From NCBI GenBank assembly GCA_046349315.1, contig JAXMCQ010000002.1, positions 1 to 64,000 on the forward strand: a DNA stretch of 64,000 nt, given 5' to 3'. This stretch comes from JAEUMG01 sp046349315 (lineage in GTDB: Bacteria; Pseudomonadota; Alphaproteobacteria; Rhizobiales; Aestuariivirgaceae). Positions 8,349-17,040 of this stretch are shown here, in pieces; within the stretch, counting starts at the first letter, position 1, and each line of letters opens with the position of its first letter. Below the pieces are notes generated by a model. The model searched no databases, was not told where the DNA came from, and worked only from the letters and a program-made list of their open reading frames with translations. Made by a program: the position numbers and the translations under genes.

Positions 8349-9275
8349 ATGAACCTCGTCTTCATGGGCACTCCCGATTTCGCCGTAAGCATCCTCGATG
8401 CGCTGGTTGCAGACGGGCATAAGATACTTGCCGCCTATTCGCAGCCGCCGCGGCCGGCGGGACGCGGGCAAGCCGAACAGCCGTCCCCCCTCCATCGCCG
8501 CGCGATCGAACGCGGTATCGAAGTCAGAACGCCCGCCTCGCTCAAGGACGGCGACGAACAGCGCCGCTTCGCCGAACTTGAGGCCGATGCCGCGATTGTC
8601 GTTGCCTACGGGCTGTTGCTGCCGGGTCCGATCCTCGCGGCTCCCAAGCATGGCTGCTTCAATGTGCATGCCTCGCTGCTGCCGCGCTGGCGCGGTGCCG
8701 CTCCCATCCAGCGTGCCATCATGGCGGGCGATGCCGAAACCGGGGTCAGCATCATGCGCATGGAACAGGGGCTCGATACCGGTCCCGTCTGTTTGACGAA
8801 GCGCATACCGATCACCGCTGCGACGACTTTCGCGAGCCTGCATGATGAGCTTGCCGCTGTTGGTGCCGCCGCCATGGTCGAGGCCCTGGCGAAGCTTGAG
8901 GCGGGCGCGCTTGACTGCAAGCCCCAACCGGCGGACGGCGTGACCTATGCCAAAAAGATCGACAAGGCCGAAGCGAAGATCGATTTCAACCGAGACGCTG
9001 CGGATGTGCGCAATCACATTCATGGCCTCTCGCCTTTTCCGGGTGCGTGGTTCAGCCTGTCCGATCGCGGGCGTGACGTTCGCTTGAAAGTCTTGCGATG
9101 CGAAGTCGTAGAAGGAAACGGCGCGGCCGGTGAAGCACTCGACGGCAGTCTGACAATCGCCTGCGCGACCGGCGCCGTGCGCCTCCTCGAAGTCCAGCGC
9201 GAAGGCAAGGGTGCGATGAGCGCCCAATCCTTCCTGCGCGGCCTGCCCGTTCCGGCCGGCACCAGGATCGATTGA
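8349..9275 (+). CDS. fmt: methionyl-tRNA formyltransferase
   Basis: The 308-residue enzyme transfers a formyl group from 10-formyl-THF to Met-tRNAi. Catalytic residues N105, H107 and D143 lie in NVHASLLPRWRG and GLDTGPV, and the N-terminal FMGTPDFA is typical. The C-terminal OB-fold part (about 205-308) is complete. truA begins five bases downstream, so fmt and truA are probably cotranscribed, with def upstream. Confidence 0.97.
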   Translation: MNLVFMGTPDFAVSILDALVADGHKILAAYSQPPRPAGRGQAEQPSPLHRRAIERGIEVRTPASLKDGDEQRRFAELEADAAIVVAYGLLLPGPILAAPKHGCFNVHASLLPRWRGAAPIQRAIMAGDAETGVSIMRMEQGLDTGPVCLTKRIPITAATTFASLHDELAAVGAAAMVEALAKLEAGALDCKPQPADGVTYAKKIDKAEAKIDFNRDAADVRNHIHGLSPFPGAWFSLSDRGRDVRLKVLRCEVVEGNGAAGEALDGSLTIACATGAVRLLEVQREGKGAMSAQSFLRGLPVPAGTRID

Positions 9276-9279
9276 GAAC

Positions 9280-10050
9280 ATGCCGCGCTACAAGATCATC
9301 ATCGAATATGACGGCCGGCCCTTTGTCGGCTGGCAGACCCAGGCGAATGGCGACAGCGTGCAGGCGGTACTCGAAACAGCATTGTCGCGCTTTACCGGCG
9401 AAAACCCGTTGGTACATGGCGCGGGCCGCACCGATGCCGGCGTCCATGCCATGGGACAGGTTGCGCATTTCGATCTCGAGCGGGAGTGGGTGGCAGATGT
9501 TCTGTGCCGCGCGCTCAATGCCCATGTGCGGCCGCATCCGGTCTCGGTGATCTCAGCTTCGGCTGCGGCACCCGACTTCCATGCCCGCTTCAGCGCCACG
9601 GCCCGGCACTATCTCTACCGCATCCTGAACCGCCGCTCGCCGCCCGCTCTCGAGCGCGGCCATGTCTGGTGGCACCCCGTTCGGCTCGATGCCAAGGCAA
9701 TGCATGATGGCGCACAGCAGCTCATCGGCAAGCATGATTTCACGACGTTTCGGGCCGCGCAGTGCCAGAGCAAGTCGCCGGTGAAGACGCTCGATCGCCT
9801 GGATGTTGCACGCTATGGCGAAGCGATCGAGATCAGGGCCTCGGCGCGCTCATTCCTCCATCATCAGGTGCGCTCGATGGTCGGGACATTGAAATTGGTC
9901 GGCGAGGGAAAATGGCGCCCGCAGGATGTCGGGGCGGCGCTTGCCGCGCGCGATCGCGCCGCTTGCGGTCCCGTGGCGCCGCCGCAGGGACTATTTCTCG
10001 TCGCTGTCGACTATGCCGAAGCCGATCACGCGCGATTGGAACCGAAGTAA
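9280..10050 (+). CDS. truA: tRNA pseudouridine(38-40) synthase TruA
   Basis: The 256-residue protein has the TruA catalytic motif GAGRTDAGVHA (47-57) with nucleophile D52, and the downstream RSFLHHQVR segment typical of the family. It isomerises uridines 38-40 in the tRNA anticodon arm. It follows fmt closely. Its last 25 bases overlap the 3' end of dapE, which runs on the opposite strand. Confidence 0.97.
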   Translation: MPRYKIIIEYDGRPFVGWQTQANGDSVQAVLETALSRFTGENPLVHGAGRTDAGVHAMGQVAHFDLEREWVADVLCRALNAHVRPHPVSVISASAAAPDFHARFSATARHYLYRILNRRSPPALERGHVWWHPVRLDAKAMHDGAQQLIGKHDFTTFRAAQCQSKSPVKTLDRLDVARYGEAIEIRASARSFLHHQVRSMVGTLKLVGEGKWRPQDVGAALAARDRAACGPVAPPQGLFLVAVDYAEADHARLEPK

Positions 10051-11246
10051 GTATCGATCACGCCGCTATAGATGCGCTGGGTGGCGCGCAATTCCTCGAC
10101 CGCGATGCGCTCGTCGACCTGATGGATGGTGGCATTGGTCGGCCCGAATTCGAGCACCGGGCAATAATTCTTGATGAAACGGGCATCCGACGTTCCGCCG
10201 GAGGTCGACAGCGCCGGCATCAGGCCGGTCTCCTGGAACACTGCATCCTGCACGATACCCACAAAGGCGCCGGGCTCCGTGACGAAGGCTTCGCCGGCCA
10301 GCGCATGCTTGATCTCGAAACGGCCGCCGGTTTCTGCCTCGACCGCGCGGCACTGGTCTTCAAGCCAGCGCAAGAGTTTTTCGCCGGTATGCTGCGTGTT
10401 GAAGCGGATGTTGAAGCGCGCCGTTGCCCGCGCCGGGATGACGTTCGACGCCGGATTGCCGACATCGACGCTGGTGATGACGAGGGTCGAGGCGCCGAAA
10501 TGTTCACTGCCGCCATCGAGCCGCGCAATATCGAAGCGGTCATTGCCGCCATCGAGCCGCGTCGATGCCAACCGGTCGAGGAGCCGCACCAGTTTCGGCA
10601 CCGGATTGTCGGCCTTCTCAGGGTAAGCGGAGTGGCCTTGCACGCCTGAAATCGAGACCGTGACGGAGAGCGACCCGCGCCGACCGATCTTGATCGTGTC
10701 GCCGAGCTTTTCCGCCGAAGTCGGCTCGCCGACCAGGCAGTGGTCGGGAACCTGGTTCTGCTCGGCCATCCACTGGAACACTTTCGTTGTGCCGTTGATG
10801 GCGGGCCCCTCTTCATCGGCGGTGAGAACCAGCGACAAGGTTCCGGGCCATACCTCGCCGTATTCCTGCGCCGCGCCGAGGGCTGCCGCTGCGAAGGCGG
10901 CAACCGAGCCTTTCATATCTTGCGCGCCGCGGCCGTAGATATAGCCATCGGCGATTTCGGCCGCGAAGGGCGGATGCGTCCAGTCCTCCGATCGCCCTGG
11001 CGGCACGACATCGACATGGCCGGCAAAGGCGAGATGCGGCCGCCCCGAGCCGATGCGCAGGACGAGATTGTCGACATCGGGGGTTCCCGCTGCGCTGAAG
11101 GAAAGCCGGATGGCATTGAAGCCGGCCGGGTGCAGCAATTGGGTCAGATAATCGAGCGATCCTGCATCATCGGGAGTGACCGAGGGACAACGGATCAACG
11201 ATTGCAGGATGCCGACGGAGTCGGGCGCGGAGACACGAGTGGCCAT
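10026..11246 (-). CDS. dapE: succinyl-diaminopimelate desuccinylase
   Basis: An M20-type metallopeptidase of 406 residues that removes succinate from N-succinyl-LL-diaminopimelate in lysine and peptidoglycan synthesis. Visible motifs are FAGHVDVVPPG (H77 and D79) and ADEEGPAINGT with catalytic E145 and metal ligand E146. ATG at 11246 is chosen because the family similarity starts near residue 10; a longer reading frame upstream has no family support. It is the third gene after dapD and DUF805 on the same strand, a dapD-dapE pairing seen in Hyphomicrobiales. Confidence 0.93.
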   Translation of the reverse strand: MATRVSAPDSVGILQSLIRCPSVTPDDAGSLDYLTQLLHPAGFNAIRLSFSAAGTPDVDNLVLRIGSGRPHLAFAGHVDVVPPGRSEDWTHPPFAAEIADGYIYGRGAQDMKGSVAAFAAAALGAAQEYGEVWPGTLSLVLTADEEGPAINGTTKVFQWMAEQNQVPDHCLVGEPTSAEKLGDTIKIGRRGSLSVTVSISGVQGHSAYPEKADNPVPKLVRLLDRLASTRLDGGNDRFDIARLDGGSEHFGASTLVITSVDVGNPASNVIPARATARFNIRFNTQHTGEKLLRWLEDQCRAVEAETGGRFEIKHALAGEAFVTEPGAFVGIVQDAVFQETGLMPALSTSGGTSDARFIKNYCPVLEFGPTNATIHQVDERIAVEELRATQRIYSGVIDTYFGSNRA

Positions 11247-11317
11247 GTCAGCGAGTCTAGCCGCAAAAACGGCGCCAAGCCATGGCCCGGCGCCGCGCAA
11301 TCACAGTGAGGTCACGC

Positions 11318-11707
11318 TCAACCGAGCGGATCAGGCCCGTATTGATTGGGGCCGATGGTTCCACGCAGGATGCCAAGCTCGATCAACGCCCAGATGCCGC
11401 CGATGATCGGAATGAGGATGATCAAGGTCCACCAGCCCGACTTGCCGCGGTCATGCCAGCGCTTCGTGTAAAGCGCCAGCGTCGGATAGAGGAAGATCAG
11501 CGAGATGATGCCGACCGGTATGCCGATGGTGGTCATGGTCTGCTCCATCTGCACGGGATCATCCGTGACCATTAGATTGACGCCCATGGTCATCGCCACG
11601 ATGTACCAGATGATCCATTGCACGATGACGAGGATCAAAAGACCCAGCCACCATTTGGCGCGGTTGATGCGCCCTTCGAAGCTCGTCAACAGCGATACGA
11701 TATCCAT
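11318..11707 (-). CDS. DUF805 family inner-membrane protein
   Basis: The protein of about 129 residues starts with the DUF805 hallmark SFEGRINRAKWWLG, followed by three or four hydrophobic segments and the loop KRWHDRGKSGWW, also typical of the family. Function is unknown. ATG at 11707 matches the usual family N-terminus and has GGGGA seven bases upstream; ATG at 11719 is the alternative. It lies between dapD and dapE on the same strand and is probably cotranscribed. Confidence 0.85.
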   Translation of the reverse strand: MDIVSLLTSFEGRINRAKWWLGLLILVIVQWIIWYIVAMTMGVNLMVTDDPVQMEQTMTTIGIPVGIISLIFLYPTLALYTKRWHDRGKSGWWTLIILIPIIGGIWALIELGILRGTIGPNQYGPDPLG

Positions 11708-11798
11708 GTCTGTCCCCATTCTCCGCCCAAGCGCGCATATTGCGCTGATTCGCAGCGCTCGCGCACCCTAGGGAACGGGCCTGTGGATTTCGTGAAGG

Positions 11799-12635
11799 CT
11801 AGTCGCGTAAGAGCTCGTTGATGGCGGTTTTGGAGCGGGTGCGCTCGTCGACCTTCTTGACGATCACCGCGCAATAAAGGCTGGGGCCTGGATCGCCATT
11901 GGGGAATGGCTTGCCGGGAAGGCTTCCCGAGACGACGACGGAATAGGGCGGCACCTCGCCCATGTGGATCTCGCCCGTGGCCCGATCGACGATCTTGGTC
12001 GAGGCGCCGATATAGACGCCCATGCCAAGCACCGAACCCTCGCGGACGATGCAGCCCTCGACGACTTCCGAGCGCGCGCCAATGAAGCAATTATCCTCGA
12101 TGATGGTGGGGCCGGCCTGCAGGGGCTCGAGCACGCCGCCAATGCCGACGCCGCCCGACAAATGGCAGTTCTTGCCGATCTGCGCGCAGGAGCCGACCGT
12201 TGCCCAGGTATCGACCATGGTGCCCTGGTCGACATGGGCGCCGAGATTGACGAAGGACGGCATCAAGACGACACCTGGCGCGATATAGGCGGAATGGCGC
12301 ACGATGCAGTTCGGCACCGCGCGAAAACCAGCTTCGGTGAATTGCGCGCGCGACCAGCCGTCAAACTTCGAAGGCACCTTGTCCCACCATTTGGCGCGAC
12401 CCGGTCCGCCGACGATCGGCACCATGTCATTGAGCCGGAAGGAGAGGAGAACGGCCTTTTTCAACCACTGATTGACGACCCAGGTGCCGTCGCGCTTTTC
12501 GGCGACGCGCAAGCGGCCCTTGTCGAGCTCGGCCAACGCCTGTTCGACCGCATTGCGAATGGGGCCGCGAGTCTTGGGGCTGAGCGTGTCACGTTCCGCC
12601 CATGCCGCTTCAATGGTTGCCTCGAGATCCGCCAT
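11799..12635 (-). CDS. dapD: 2,3,4,5-tetrahydropyridine-2,6-dicarboxylate N-succinyltransferase
   Basis: This 278-residue enzyme succinylates tetrahydrodipicolinate, the step before the aminotransferase and DapE in the succinylase route to meso-diaminopimelate. It has the hexapeptide left-handed beta-helix pattern (for example LGAHVDQGTMVDTWATVGSC and IGKNCHLSGGVGIGG) from about residue 115 on. ATG at 12635 gives the family start MADLEATIEAAW and the normal length; a much longer upstream frame is not credible. dapE lies two genes downstream. Confidence 0.96.
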   Translation of the reverse strand: MADLEATIEAAWAERDTLSPKTRGPIRNAVEQALAELDKGRLRVAEKRDGTWVVNQWLKKAVLLSFRLNDMVPIVGGPGRAKWWDKVPSKFDGWSRAQFTEAGFRAVPNCIVRHSAYIAPGVVLMPSFVNLGAHVDQGTMVDTWATVGSCAQIGKNCHLSGGVGIGGVLEPLQAGPTIIEDNCFIGARSEVVEGCIVREGSVLGMGVYIGASTKIVDRATGEIHMGEVPPYSVVVSGSLPGKPFPNGDPGPSLYCAVIVKKVDERTRSKTAINELLRD

Positions 12636-12782
12636 GACGCTCCCCGTTTTCGAAAGGTGCCGCAAACTAGTGATTGATGACGGCAAGTCAATGTTTGCCA
12701 GCGGCTGTCGATATCGCAAAACCGGCAAAGGGATAGACCTATCCAGATTTCCGTGTGAGATTCCCTGGACCGGAGGTGGAAT

Positions 12783-12962
12783 ATGAGCATCCGACTTTCC
12801 GCCGAAAACAGGGAATGGTTGGCGCGGCTCGCTCTCGAACGTGAACTCGAGATCGTGGACAACATCAAGCGAGGATTGAGCGATATGAAGGCCGATCGCG
12901 TCGTGGCTCATGCGGCCGCGATGGCAAGACTGCGCGCGACCGTTGAGAATCGGAGCCGATGA
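12783..12962 (+). CDS. small antitoxin-like protein, no partner seen
   Basis: ATG at 12783 sits seven bases after a strong ribosome binding site (GGAGG at 12772-12776) and encodes 59 residues, too short for many gene callers. The C-terminal half, NIKRGLSDMKADRVVAHAAA, resembles the end of RelB/Phd/ParD-type antitoxins, where a GLADIxAGRVVSHEE-like segment binds the toxin. The N-terminal half is shorter than a usual DNA-binding domain. No RelE, ParE or PIN toxin gene is adjacent. It could be an orphan antitoxin or an unrelated helical protein; the resemblance is by eye only. Confidence 0.5.
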   Translation: MSIRLSAENREWLARLALERELEIVDNIKRGLSDMKADRVVAHAAAMARLRATVENRSR

Positions 12963-13016
12963 TCGCACTCGCAGCAGACAATTCGGGGACACCGAAAAAC
13001 CGAGGTTTTGAAATAA

Positions 13017-13162
13017 CGTTTGTACACGGATCAATCTGCTAGGACGGCAGCCCTGTACTTGAAATGTTCTAATTTTTCCAAGTACTTATGAAAATAACGA
13101 AAAAAGCTGTAAAAAATCCTTGACTCACTGCGCAGCTTATTGTACAAAACTGGTCATGCTTC
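13017..13162 (+). repeat. promoter-like dispersed element, copy A
   Basis: This 146-base segment matches the one at 43572-43716 at both ends. The left ends are CGTTTGTACACGGATCAAT here and CGTTTGCACACGGAGCAAT there. The right ends share TTGACT (13120-13125), a 17-base spacer containing TGCGCAGCT, TACAAA (13143-13148), and GTCATGCTTC. TTGACT-17-TACAAA is a plausible sigma70 promoter reading towards 13280. Apart from this element, 12963-13279 holds no gene I can support. Confidence 0.6.
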
Positions 13163-13279
13163 CACACATGGGTATCGGGATAAGCGTCGGTCTCTGAAGC
13201 GGCGCCAATACGACGGTTGCCGCCCGAAGTCCCGTTTGCCCCAATCATGATGGTTCCGTTGAAGAGGAAGATTCTGGCA

Positions 13280-13672
13280 ATGGCTCACTATGGCTTGAAA
13301 ATCGACCCCCTCGCGTTGCTCTATGGGATTGCGGTCGTCATTGCAGGTGTCCTGTGCGGTTTGCGGGCACATCAATACCGCCGAGGTCGCACCAGGCCCG
13401 CCGCCAGGCTCATACGCCTTGATCGCGTGTTGGCTGTGGATGGCTCCGATCATCTCCGTGATGCCGGAGCCAAAGCCAAAGTGAGACAAAGAAGGGCAGC
13501 GCAACAAGAAAGATCATTGGGGAAGTCTCAATCGCATGCCACTTCACGGATTCTAGGCGATGCGTCCGGTGCCATTGATTGGTGGGCGACAGCCAGAGAA
13601 AAGCGATACACAAAATCCAACCTAAAACGACCACCACGACGATATAGCGAAGCGACACTCTCTGCACTCTGA
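13280..13672 (+). CDS. doubtful small membrane-protein ORF
   Basis: ATG at 13280 follows a GAGGAAG and opens a frame with a hydrophobic segment (LALLYGIAVVIAGVLCGL, about residues 11-28) and then a basic tail. It lies about 125 bases after the promoter-like element at 13120-13148. From 13410 on it is antisense to a better supported membrane-protein gene, so the C-terminal two thirds may be only an open frame. No family is recognised. Confidence 0.3.
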   Translation: MAHYGLKIDPLALLYGIAVVIAGVLCGLRAHQYRRGRTRPAARLIRLDRVLAVDGSDHLRDAGAKAKVRQRRAAQQERSLGKSQSHATSRILGDASGAIDWWATAREKRYTKSNLKRPPRRYSEATLSAL

Positions 13673-14024
13673 CGAGAAGCGCTGCGAGCGGCACGCAGAA
13701 GATCGCTAGAGCGGGTATGGCCATGAGGAGTTGCAGAACGCCCATGTAGATCGTCCAGCCGGGTACGATCGACCAGCGCTCGCCTTCATCGAGCAGGTGG
13801 TTGTCGACGCGGCTCGAAAACTCGAGATAGGACGTGCCGAATGAGACAAGGATGAGACCCACAAGCGCTGCGAGATAAGCGAACGCCAGCGGGCTGACGC
13901 CCACGCGCGGATAAGCGGGGCCAAGAATTGCGCGCCAGAGCAGAGAGGGAATGAGAAGGCCGACAAAGACAAATAGCAATCCCGCGCGCCCGAGGAACCA
14001 TATGACGACAAAATCGAGGGCCAT
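13410..14024 (-). CDS. multi-pass membrane protein of unknown function
   Basis: The 204-residue product from ATG at 14024 has about five or six strongly hydrophobic segments (for example LLFVFVGLLIPSLL and YIVVVVVLGWILCIAFLWL) separated by short polar loops, and ends in a charged tail. It is clearly an integral membrane protein, but I do not recognise a family. The start is uncertain because no good ribosome binding site precedes it. It is convergent with the doubtful ORF at 13280 and divergent from the membrane protein at 14180. Confidence 0.55.
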   Translation of the reverse strand: MALDFVVIWFLGRAGLLFVFVGLLIPSLLWRAILGPAYPRVGVSPLAFAYLAALVGLILVSFGTSYLEFSSRVDNHLLDEGERWSIVPGWTIYMGVLQLLMAIPALAIFCVPLAALLVRVQRVSLRYIVVVVVLGWILCIAFLWLSPTNQWHRTHRLESVKWHAIETSPMIFLVALPFFVSLWLWLRHHGDDRSHPQPTRDQGV

Positions 14025-14179
14025 GGTGATCTGGAAGTTGTTACGGCCGCCACATGATGAATTCTGTGGCCGGAAATGTCGATGCCGTTGCAATAACGAG
14101 GGAGCGCCCGAGCTTCACAAGTGACCACATGTTTGAGCCGGCAATGCGCGCAAAATAGCGATTGAAGGGGGCTAGACGG

Positions 14180-14575
14180 ATGTTGATCAATCTTGCGGGA
14201 CTAGTGTGGTATGGCTTCGTTCTGATTGCTGTTGCGCCTTTGATACTGGCATTCGCCAAATCCGTGTGGACGCCGCGCCTACTGTGTCTCTTGTTTTCCG
14301 CCGCCGCGCTGGGGGCGGCGCTTCCCGGCCTGCAACTCGTAACCTCGTATCAATTCGCGCTGGGAGCCGTTGGCGCCTCAGAAGATAAACTGCCAGCAGT
14401 CATTTTCAGCATTTTCGCCTTGCCGATTGCCTTGTGGCTCGCGGCGATGATATGCGGGCTCGCCTGCCATCTCAACATACGTGCCTCACTTGCGGCAAAA
14501 GTTGCCAATGAACAGCCAAGACACGAAACCCGAGACCATAACCCTCTGGCGCCCGATCGGGCCGAAGGAGCTTGA
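14180..14575 (+). CDS. small membrane protein of unknown function
   Basis: ATG at 14180 encodes 131 residues with three hydrophobic segments (about 4-24, 33-52 and 73-96) and a polar C-terminal tail. A TTG eighteen bases earlier is an alternative start. The 3' end overlaps the next gene (start 14508) by 68 bases in another frame. No family is recognised; the tail residues may be read only because of the overlap. It belongs to a short plus-strand cluster of three genes ending at 15199. Confidence 0.55.
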   Translation: MLINLAGLVWYGFVLIAVAPLILAFAKSVWTPRLLCLLFSAAALGAALPGLQLVTSYQFALGAVGASEDKLPAVIFSIFALPIALWLAAMICGLACHLNIRASLAAKVANEQPRHETRDHNPLAPDRAEGA

Positions 14576-14870
14576 GTTAATCCGCGTGGCGAAGATGCGG
14601 GCTTTTCCGCCGCGTCTGCCCGATCAGCCGATCTTCTATCCGGTGCTTTCGGAGGAGTATGCGATCAAGATCGCGCGCGACTGGAACGTGCCGGCAAGCG
14701 GGGTGGGCTTCGTCACGCGATTCGAGGTGTTGCGTTCATACCTCGATCGCTATGAGCCGCAGGAAGCGGGCGGCCGCGATCATCTCGAATATTGGATTCC
14801 GGCAGAAGACCTTGATGCGTTCAATGCGGCTATCATCGGCGAGATCGAAGTCATCCGAGAATTTCCTTGA
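14508..14870 (+). CDS. ADP-ribosylation/crystallin J1-type small protein
   Basis: The 120-residue protein matches a family often labelled ADP-ribosylation/crystallin J1. Recognisable segments are TLWRPIGPKELELI (N-terminal), FPPRLPDQPIFYPVL, and EYWIPAEDLDAFN near the C-terminus. The label is inherited and no activity is established that I know of; the invariant R and E positions would fit an ADP-ribosyl-handling fold, but that is inference. The stop codon overlaps the next start as TGATG, so translation of the two is probably coupled. Confidence 0.7.
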   Translation: MNSQDTKPETITLWRPIGPKELELIRVAKMRAFPPRLPDQPIFYPVLSEEYAIKIARDWNVPASGVGFVTRFEVLRSYLDRYEPQEAGGRDHLEYWIPAEDLDAFNAAIIGEIEVIREFP

Positions 14871-15199
14871 TGAAGCGTCGCGGCTTCTGGTTCGTCTTCG
14901 GCGGTTTGTCTTTCGTCGTCTGTGCGGGGATGACTCTTATTGCCGTATTATGGATCTGGTATGGCGTTGTTGGAACGATCACTATTCAGAAACCTGGCGG
15001 CGTCGAAGTGCTTGCGCGGCCGATTCCGCTATATATGGACCCTAACAACCCGGTGCTGGCGCGTCTTCAGCAGGGCGAGCATACGGATGTGTATAGCTTG
15101 ATCTACGGCAAGGATTATCTCGTCTACAAGGTCCATGCGAACGGCGTTACCGGCTATGTGAGCCTTTACGGTGACGACGTTCGCTTCGATTCGCGATAG
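14870..15199 (+). CDS. membrane-anchored SH3-like domain protein
   Basis: The start overlaps the upstream stop (TGATG). The 109-residue product has two basic residues, one hydrophobic segment (about residues 9-36) acting as an uncleaved anchor or signal, and a periplasmic beta-rich domain whose pattern (IPLYMDPN, ARLQQGEHTDVYS, GVTGYVSLY) resembles bacterial SH3 domains that bind cell wall. Its partner is probably the preceding ADP-ribosylation-type protein, judging only from coupling. Function is unknown. Confidence 0.6.
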   Translation: MKRRGFWFVFGGLSFVVCAGMTLIAVLWIWYGVVGTITIQKPGGVEVLARPIPLYMDPNNPVLARLQQGEHTDVYSLIYGKDYLVYKVHANGVTGYVSLYGDDVRFDSR

Positions 15200-15251
15200 T
15201 GTGAAAAAGTGAAAGGAAAGTGTTGCTTAGCGATGCGTGGGCTAGGTTGCG

Positions 15252-15944
15252 CTAGGTGCGATCGCCGCGCAGTTTGACAAGACCGCTCAGAAACCCCGGC
15301 AGGTCGTCGGTCACATGATCGACATAGGCCGGCGTGCCTTCGCCATTGAGATGATGTGCGTCGCGATTGTCGGGCGAGGTGACGAGCACCGTCGTCATGC
15401 CGAGGCTTGAAGGCGCTTCGAGATTGCGCGCGATGTCTTCGAACATCGCTGACGTCTCGGGCCGGATCGCCGTCTGCGCCACGAATTTGCGATAGGGCTC
15501 GATCGCCGGCTTCGGCACGTAATCGGAATGCACGATGTCGAAAATGTCACCGAAATGATGGGTGACGCCGAGCCGCGCGAGCACCTTCTCGGCATGCGCG
15601 ACCGTGCCGTTGGTGAAGATGAGCTTGCGGCCGGGCAATGCATGCAGGGCTTTATCGAGGCCCGGATCATGCGGCACGGGTGCATGATCGATGTCGTGGA
15701 CGAATTCCAGGAAGTCTTCCGGCGCAACGCCATGCTCGATCATCAACCCGCGCAATGTCGTGCCGTATTTGTAGAACATCGATTTCTGCACGAGCCGCGC
15801 CTCGACCGCGTCGACCTTCAGTAATTGCGAGACGAAAGCGCCGATCTTCACGTCGATCTGGTCGAACAACCGGCAGCTCGCCGGATAAAGCGTATTGTCG
15901 AGATCGAACACCCAGGTGTCGATATGGGAAAAGCCGCGATTCAT
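15252..15944 (-). CDS. pyrimidine 5'-nucleotidase (HAD, Sdt1-like)
   Basis: The 230-residue protein has HAD motif I VFDLDNTLYP, motif II IFTNGT and the later KP and EDIARNL motifs, the combination seen in Sdt1/PhoP-like pyrimidine 5'-nucleotidases. It would dephosphorylate UMP/CMP-type nucleotides in the cytoplasm. Its start overlaps the argB stop as ATGA, giving an engB-argB-nucleotidase order typical of Hyphomicrobiales. Substrate preference is by family only. Confidence 0.88.
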   Translation of the reverse strand: MNRGFSHIDTWVFDLDNTLYPASCRLFDQIDVKIGAFVSQLLKVDAVEARLVQKSMFYKYGTTLRGLMIEHGVAPEDFLEFVHDIDHAPVPHDPGLDKALHALPGRKLIFTNGTVAHAEKVLARLGVTHHFGDIFDIVHSDYVPKPAIEPYRKFVAQTAIRPETSAMFEDIARNLEAPSSLGMTTVLVTSPDNRDAHHLNGEGTPAYVDHVTDDLPGFLSGLVKLRGDRT

Positions 15945-16843
15945 TCGCCGGTGCGCGACACGCGCGTGCCGACGCCATGCGGTGTCAGGAGTTCGAGCAG
16001 CACCGAATGCGGCACGCGGCCGTCAAGCACGATGACGCCGTCGACGCCCGATTCGACGACGCTTGCAGCACTTTCGACTTTCGGGATCATGCCGCCGGTG
16101 ATCGTGCCATTGGCGATGAGGGCGGGAACATCGACAATGCGCAATTCGCTGATGAGTTCCTTGTCCTTGTCGAGAACGCCCGCGACATCGGTGAGGAGGA
16201 GGAGGCGCTTGGCCTTCATGGCGGTGGCGATGGCGCCCGCCGCCGTGTCGGCGTTGACATTGTAGGTTTCGCCGTCTTCACCAACGCCGATCGGTGCGAT
16301 GACCGGGATGGCGTCGCTGTGGATGATGGTGTCGAGGATTTCGGTATTGACCTTGGCCGGCTCGCCGACAAAGCCGAATTCGATCACTTCGGTCTTGCCG
16401 GTCTGAGGATCGGTCTTCTGCTTGGTGAAGCGCTCGGCGATCAGAAGATTGCCGTCCTTGCCGGAAATGCCCACCGCTCGCCCGCCCGCCTGCTGGATCG
16501 AGGCGACGATCGATTTGTTGATGGTGCCGGCCAGCACCATCTCGACGACTTCCATCGTCTCCTTGTCGGTGACGCGCAGGCCCTCGCGAAAATTGGCCTT
16601 GACCTGCAGCTTGTCGAGCATGCGGTTGATCTGCGGGCCGCCGCCATGGACGACGACCGGATTGAGCCCGCACAATTTGAGCATGACCATGTCGCGGGCG
16701 AATTTGCGCGCCAGATCAGGATCGATCATGGCGTGGCCGCCATATTTCACGACGATGATTTCATCATCATAGCGCTGCAGGAAAGGCAGCGCTTCTGACA
16801 GGATGCGGGCAGTTTCGTCGAGCGAGGGAGCGGGTTCGGTCAT
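15941..16843 (-). CDS. argB: acetylglutamate kinase
   Basis: This 300-residue amino-acid kinase phosphorylates N-acetylglutamate in arginine synthesis. Seen are VVKYGGHAM (nucleotide site), VVHGGGPQI, GISGKDGNL, and NVNADTAAGAIA with the C-terminal GGMIPKVE. ATG at 16843 gives the standard N-terminal helix that mediates hexamer formation in arginine-sensitive enzymes, so feedback inhibition by arginine is likely by family. The downstream nucleotidase overlaps by four bases; upstream a 197-base repeat region separates it from engB. Confidence 0.97.
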   Translation of the reverse strand: MTEPAPSLDETARILSEALPFLQRYDDEIIVVKYGGHAMIDPDLARKFARDMVMLKLCGLNPVVVHGGGPQINRMLDKLQVKANFREGLRVTDKETMEVVEMVLAGTINKSIVASIQQAGGRAVGISGKDGNLLIAERFTKQKTDPQTGKTEVIEFGFVGEPAKVNTEILDTIIHSDAIPVIAPIGVGEDGETYNVNADTAAGAIATAMKAKRLLLLTDVAGVLDKDKELISELRIVDVPALIANGTITGGMIPKVESAASVVESGVDGVIVLDGRVPHSVLLELLTPHGVGTRVSRTGE

Positions 16844-16867
16844 GGGGGCGTGGTTTTGAGCAACTGT

Positions 16868-17039
16868 TGGTTAAGTCTCCCTCCGCCGCATCGTGAAGCG
16901 GTGTGGGGAGGGTGTCGCGCGATGAGCGCGACGGGTGGGGTATCGCAGCAAGATGACAGTTTCAATCCTCATGTAAAACAGCCCCACCCGGCGCTGCGCG
17001 CCACCCTCCCCATCGCTGGCGCGATGAGGAGGGAGGGAA
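16868..17039. repeat. large imperfect inverted repeat between argB and engB
   Basis: The left part reads CTCCCTCCGCCGCATCG...GGGGAGGG, with a GTCGCGCGATGAGCGCGAC hairpin. The right part contains CCCACCCGGCGCTGCGCGCC and ends in ATGAGGAGGGAGGG, complementary to the start. This is a variant of the REP-like family in this window. There is no coding content. Confidence 0.7.
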
Positions 17040-17040
17040 C

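Noticed and set aside
12636..12782. Lysine riboswitch upstream of dapD
   Set aside because: The sequence is too short and none of the conserved riboswitch core is visible.
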